Shown here one piece after another: positions 21,772 through 24,066 of a DNA stretch of 24,066 bases. The stretch is from JBBSIN01 sp038232055. GTDB lineage: Bacteria; Actinomycetota; Actinomycetes; JADGOV01. A model generated the notes under the pieces. It was not told the origin of the DNA. It ran no database searches and saw nothing but the letters and a program-made list of their open reading frames with translations. Positions within the stretch are counted from its first letter, which is position 1; every line of letters starts with the position of its first letter. Made by a program: the position numbers and the translations under genes. The DNA is taken from the NCBI GenBank assembly GCA_038232055.1, contig JBBSIN010000036.1:1-24066 (forward strand), in the 5' to 3' direction.

Positions 21772-22637
21772 CGGCCGCTCGGACCTCGGCCTACGGCGCG
21801 GTGCTGCTCACCCAGGGCCGTCGGCCGGCGGAGCTCACCGAGGCCCTCGACTCGCTCCGCCGCCAGTGCGGCGTCGAGGTCCAGATCGTCGTGGTGGGCA
21901 ACGGCTGGGCGCCGGCCGGGCTGCCGGACGGCGTACGGGCGCTCGCGCTGCCCGACAACGTCGGCATCCCGGCCGGACGCAACGCCGGCGTGTCGGAGGT
22001 CGCCGGGGACCTGCTCGTCTTCCTCGACGACGACGCGAGCCTGCCGGACGACGACGCACTGGCGCGGATCGCGCGTCGCTTCGTCGCCGACTCCAGCCTC
22101 GGGCTCGTCCAGCCGCGGGTAATCGACCCGTCGGGGCACACCCCGCCGTCCCGGTGGGTGCCGCGGCTGCGGGTCGGCGACCCGGCGCGCAGCAGCGACG
22201 TCTGCGCGGTGTGGGAGGGCGCGGTGGTGATCCGCCGCCGGCTGTTCGACGAGATCGGCGGCTGGCCGGCGCCGTTCTTCTACGCCCACGAGGGCATCGA
22301 GCTCGCCTGGCGGGTGTGGGACGCCGGCTACCGGGTCCGCTACCTCGGCGACGTTGTCGTCCATCACGCCGCGGTCCGGGCATGGCGGCATGCGGACGGA
22401 CAGCGCCAACAGGCCCGCAACCGGGTGTGGCTGGCGCGGCGCAACCTGCCGTTGCCGCTCGGGATGGCCTACGTGACCAGCTGGCTGCTCCTCGACCTGG
22501 CGCGCTCGAGGGGTGCCGCGTCGACGCTGCTGCGCGGCTACCTCGACGGCCTGAGCCAGCCCGCCGGGAAGCGTCGCCCGATCTCCTGGCGTACGGCGTG
22601 GCGGATGACCCGAGCCGGTCGGCCGCCGATCGTGTAG
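21768..22637 (+). CDS. Glycosyltransferase family 2
   Basis: A 289-residue GT-A fold enzyme at the end of the CDP-polyol operon. The fold starts at YGAVLLTQGRRPAELTEAL. The Asp-rich donor site is LVFLDDDASLPDD at about residues 84-96, preceded by NVGIPAGRNAGVSEVAGD, a segment common in rhamnosyl- and galactofuranosyl-type enzymes. HEGIELAWRVWDAGYRVRYL near residue 180 is the acceptor-side motif, followed by VVHH. A weakly hydrophobic segment (AYVTSWLLLDLA) lies near residue 235. It probably adds a sugar to the product of the phosphotransferases, but donor and acceptor are unknown. The GTG start overlaps the upstream stop. Confidence 0.9.
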   Translation: MTAARTSAYGAVLLTQGRRPAELTEALDSLRRQCGVEVQIVVVGNGWAPAGLPDGVRALALPDNVGIPAGRNAGVSEVAGDLLVFLDDDASLPDDDALARIARRFVADSSLGLVQPRVIDPSGHTPPSRWVPRLRVGDPARSSDVCAVWEGAVVIRRRLFDEIGGWPAPFFYAHEGIELAWRVWDAGYRVRYLGDVVVHHAAVRAWRHADGQRQQARNRVWLARRNLPLPLGMAYVTSWLLLDLARSRGAASTLLRGYLDGLSQPAGKRRPISWRTAWRMTRAGRPPIV

Positions 22638-22677
22638 GCGGCGACCGTCGGTACCGGAGCGCACGCCCGCGGCCCGC

Positions 22678-22683
22678 TAGGCT
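22678..22683 (+). promoter_or_regulatory. Putative -10 box of the CoA-transferase operon
   Basis: TAGGCT lies 17 bases before the GTG at 22701. Transcription from about 22690 leaves a short leader with a purine-rich agggacaag before the start. No convincing -35 was found. Confidence 0.5.
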
Positions 22684-22700
22684 GCGCGGACAGGGACAAG

Positions 22701-23495
22701 GTGGTCTCCGACGCGGCGGAAGCGGTCGCCGACGTGCGCGACGGCGCGACGCTCGCGGTCGGTGGCTTCGGGCTCTGCGGTATCCCGCAGGTGTTGATCA
22801 GTGCCCTGCTCGAGGCCGGCGTCACGGATGTCGAGACGGTGTCGAACAACTGCGGCGTCGACGACTGGGGGCTCGGCGTCCTGCTCTCGGCGAAGCGGAT
22901 TCGACGTACGACGGGCTCCTATGTCGGGGAGAACAAGGAGTTCGCCCGGCAGTTCCTCGCCGGGGAGCTGGAGGTCGAGCTCGTGCCGCAGGGCACGCTC
23001 GCCGAGCGGCTGCGCGCCGGTGGAGCCGGGATCCCGGCCTTTTTCACCGCCACCGGCGTCGGCACGCAGGTCGCCGACGGGGGGCTGCCGTGGCGCTACA
23101 ACTCCGACGGGTCCGTCGCCGTCGCCTCGCCGCCGAAGGACACCCGGCGCTTCGGCGACCGCGACTACGTCCTCGAGGAGGCCATCGTCTGCGACTTCGG
23201 GCTGGTCCGCGCCTGGAAGGGCGACCGCCACGGCAACCTCGTCTACCGCGAAAGCGCGCGCAACTTCAACCCGCTGTGCGCGGCGGCCGGCCGGATCACG
23301 ATCGCGGAGGTCGAGCACCTCGTCGAGCCGGGGGAGTTGCGCCCCGAGGACGTGCACACGCCCGGCATCTTCGTCCAGCGGGTCGTCCCGGTCAGCGGTG
23401 ACGGCAAACGGATCGAGCGGCGTACGACGCGCCGGCGCGGGAACAACGACGCCGCCCCGGCTGCGGCCGGCAGCGAGGGAGGGGCCAGCGCATGA
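22701..23495 (+). CDS. 3-oxoacid CoA-transferase, subunit A
   Basis: Alpha subunit of a family I CoA-transferase, which moves CoA between succinyl- or acetyl-CoA and a 3-oxoacid or related acid in fatty-acid or ketone-body breakdown. LAVGGFGLCGIPQVLISALL (quoted as the glycine-rich oxyanion-hole region near residue 15) and VSNNCGVDDWGLGVLL are typical. GSYVGENKEFARQFLAGELEVE and GIPAFFTATGVGT follow. The catalytic Glu is in the other subunit. The last 30 residues (from GDGKRIERR) are a charged, Ala-rich tail longer than in many relatives. GTG start; the stop overlaps the subunit B ATG (ATGA). This operon is unrelated in function to the glycan genes before it. Confidence 0.92.
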   Translation: MVSDAAEAVADVRDGATLAVGGFGLCGIPQVLISALLEAGVTDVETVSNNCGVDDWGLGVLLSAKRIRRTTGSYVGENKEFARQFLAGELEVELVPQGTLAERLRAGGAGIPAFFTATGVGTQVADGGLPWRYNSDGSVAVASPPKDTRRFGDRDYVLEEAIVCDFGLVRAWKGDRHGNLVYRESARNFNPLCAAAGRITIAEVEHLVEPGELRPEDVHTPGIFVQRVVPVSGDGKRIERRTTRRRGNNDAAPAAAGSEGGASA

Positions 23496-24066
23496 GCCTG
23501 ACGCGTGAGCAGCTGGCCGCCCGGGTGGCACTTGAGCTCGAGGACGGCTCCTACGTCAACCTCGGCATAGGGTTGCCGACGCTGGTGCCGAACTACCTGC
23601 CGACCGGCGTGCACGTCGTCCTGCAGAGCGAGAACGGCATTCTCGGCGTGGGCCCGTACCCGGTCGAGGGCGAGGAGGACCCGGACCTCATCAACGCCGG
23701 CAAGGAGACCGTGACGATCCTGGCAGGCGCGAGCTTCTTCGACTCTGCCACCAGCTTCGGGATGATCCGGGGCGGTCACATCGACGCCGCCGTCCTCGGT
23801 GCGATGCAGGTCTCCGCGACGGGCGACCTCGCGAACTGGATGATTCCCGGCAAGATGATCAAGGGCATGGGCGGGGCGATGGACCTCGTCCATGGCGCCA
23901 AGCGGGTCATCGTGATGATGGAGCACGTCGCGAAGGACGGGTCACACAAGATCGTCAAGGAGTGCTCGCTGCCCTACACCGGCCGCGGCGTCGTGCAGCG
24001 CATCATCACCGACCTCGCCGTGCTCGACGTCACCGAGGCGGGCCTCATCCTGCGCGAGCTCGCGCC
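23492..24066 (+). CDS. 3-oxoacid CoA-transferase, subunit B (partial, cut by window end)
   Basis: The first 191 codons are in the window and no stop is reached. The frame begins MSLTREQLAARVALELEDG. The catalytic Glu, which forms the glutamyl-CoA thioester, is E47 in QSENGILGVG. NLGIGLPTLVPNYLP, GHIDAAVLGAMQVSATGDLANW (key residues GGHID and LGA.QV) and IPGKMIKGMGGAMDLV match the family. The complete protein would be about 210-220 residues, so only the C-terminal end is missing. A strong gagggagggg ribosome-binding site lies inside the 3' end of subunit A. The start overlaps the subunit A stop. Confidence 0.95.
   Translation, partial: MSLTREQLAARVALELEDGSYVNLGIGLPTLVPNYLPTGVHVVLQSENGILGVGPYPVEGEEDPDLINAGKETVTILAGASFFDSATSFGMIRGGHIDAAVLGAMQVSATGDLANWMIPGKMIKGMGGAMDLVHGAKRVIVMMEHVAKDGSHKIVKECSLPYTGRGVVQRIITDLAVLDVTEAGLILRELA

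Noticed and set aside
22638..22677. cggtaccg palindrome after the last GT2 gene as a terminator
   Set aside because: It is a short perfect palindrome without a loop or T-run and cannot be called a terminator.

Overview
The window is very GC-rich, gene-dense DNA from an actinobacterium. GTG starts are common, neighbouring genes overlap by 1-4 bases, and several TAnnnT -10 boxes sit 6-8 bases before the start codon, as in actinobacterial leaderless transcripts. The set of genes purK-purE, an LCP protein and a TIGR03089-type protein recalls the Mycobacterium tuberculosis region around Rv3264c-Rv3276c (from memory, not searched). The genus cannot be named from sequence reading alone.

Layout. 0-2.5 kb: a secreted beta-propeller-like protein and a sulfotransferase. 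2.5-4.2 kb: purK-purE (purine synthesis). 4.2-6.1 kb, minus strand: UDP-glucose dehydrogenase, a CoA-binding protein and a possible 49-residue ORF. 6.2-6.8 kb: a hotdog thioesterase. 6.8-11.2 kb, minus strand: an operon of an RmlA-type nucleotidyltransferase, a DUF2079 membrane protein and a GT-C-like membrane glycosyltransferase. 11.4-13.7 kb: an LCP cell-wall ligase and a TIGR03089-type protein. 13.9-14.8 kb: a CmcI-type methyltransferase. 15.0-17.7 kb, minus strand: a GT2 glycosyltransferase with a Wzm/Wzt-like ABC exporter. 17.9-22.6 kb: a tightly overlapping operon of CDP-alcohol phosphotransferase, membrane protein (DUF5941-like), LicC/IPCT-type cytidylyltransferase, glycerol-1-phosphate-dehydrogenase-like enzyme, second CDP-alcohol phosphotransferase and GT2 glycosyltransferase. 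22.7 kb to the end: both subunits of a 3-oxoacid CoA-transferase, the second cut by the window edge.

Taken together, most of the window looks like a cell-surface glycan locus: sugar-nucleotide supply (Ugd, RmlA-type), glycosyl transfer (two GT2 and two multi-spanning GT-C-like proteins), modification (sulfotransferase, CmcI-type methyltransferase), export (Wzm/Wzt) and attachment to the wall (LCP). The most interesting part is the 17.9-22.6 kb operon. It contains every step needed to reduce a keto-phosphate to a polyol phosphate, activate it with CTP and transfer it in the membrane. I infer that it makes an uncharacterised polyol-phosphate lipid or polymer. The second phosphotransferase there has His in place of the last Asp of the family motif.

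Short tandem repeats are unusually frequent: in the 3' end of purK, the 3' end of the TIGR03089-type gene, the LCP leader, and a dense array between the convergent cmcI-like and wzt-like genes. No tRNA, rRNA, CRISPR array, insertion sequence or phage gene was seen. No gap between genes exceeds 300 bases.
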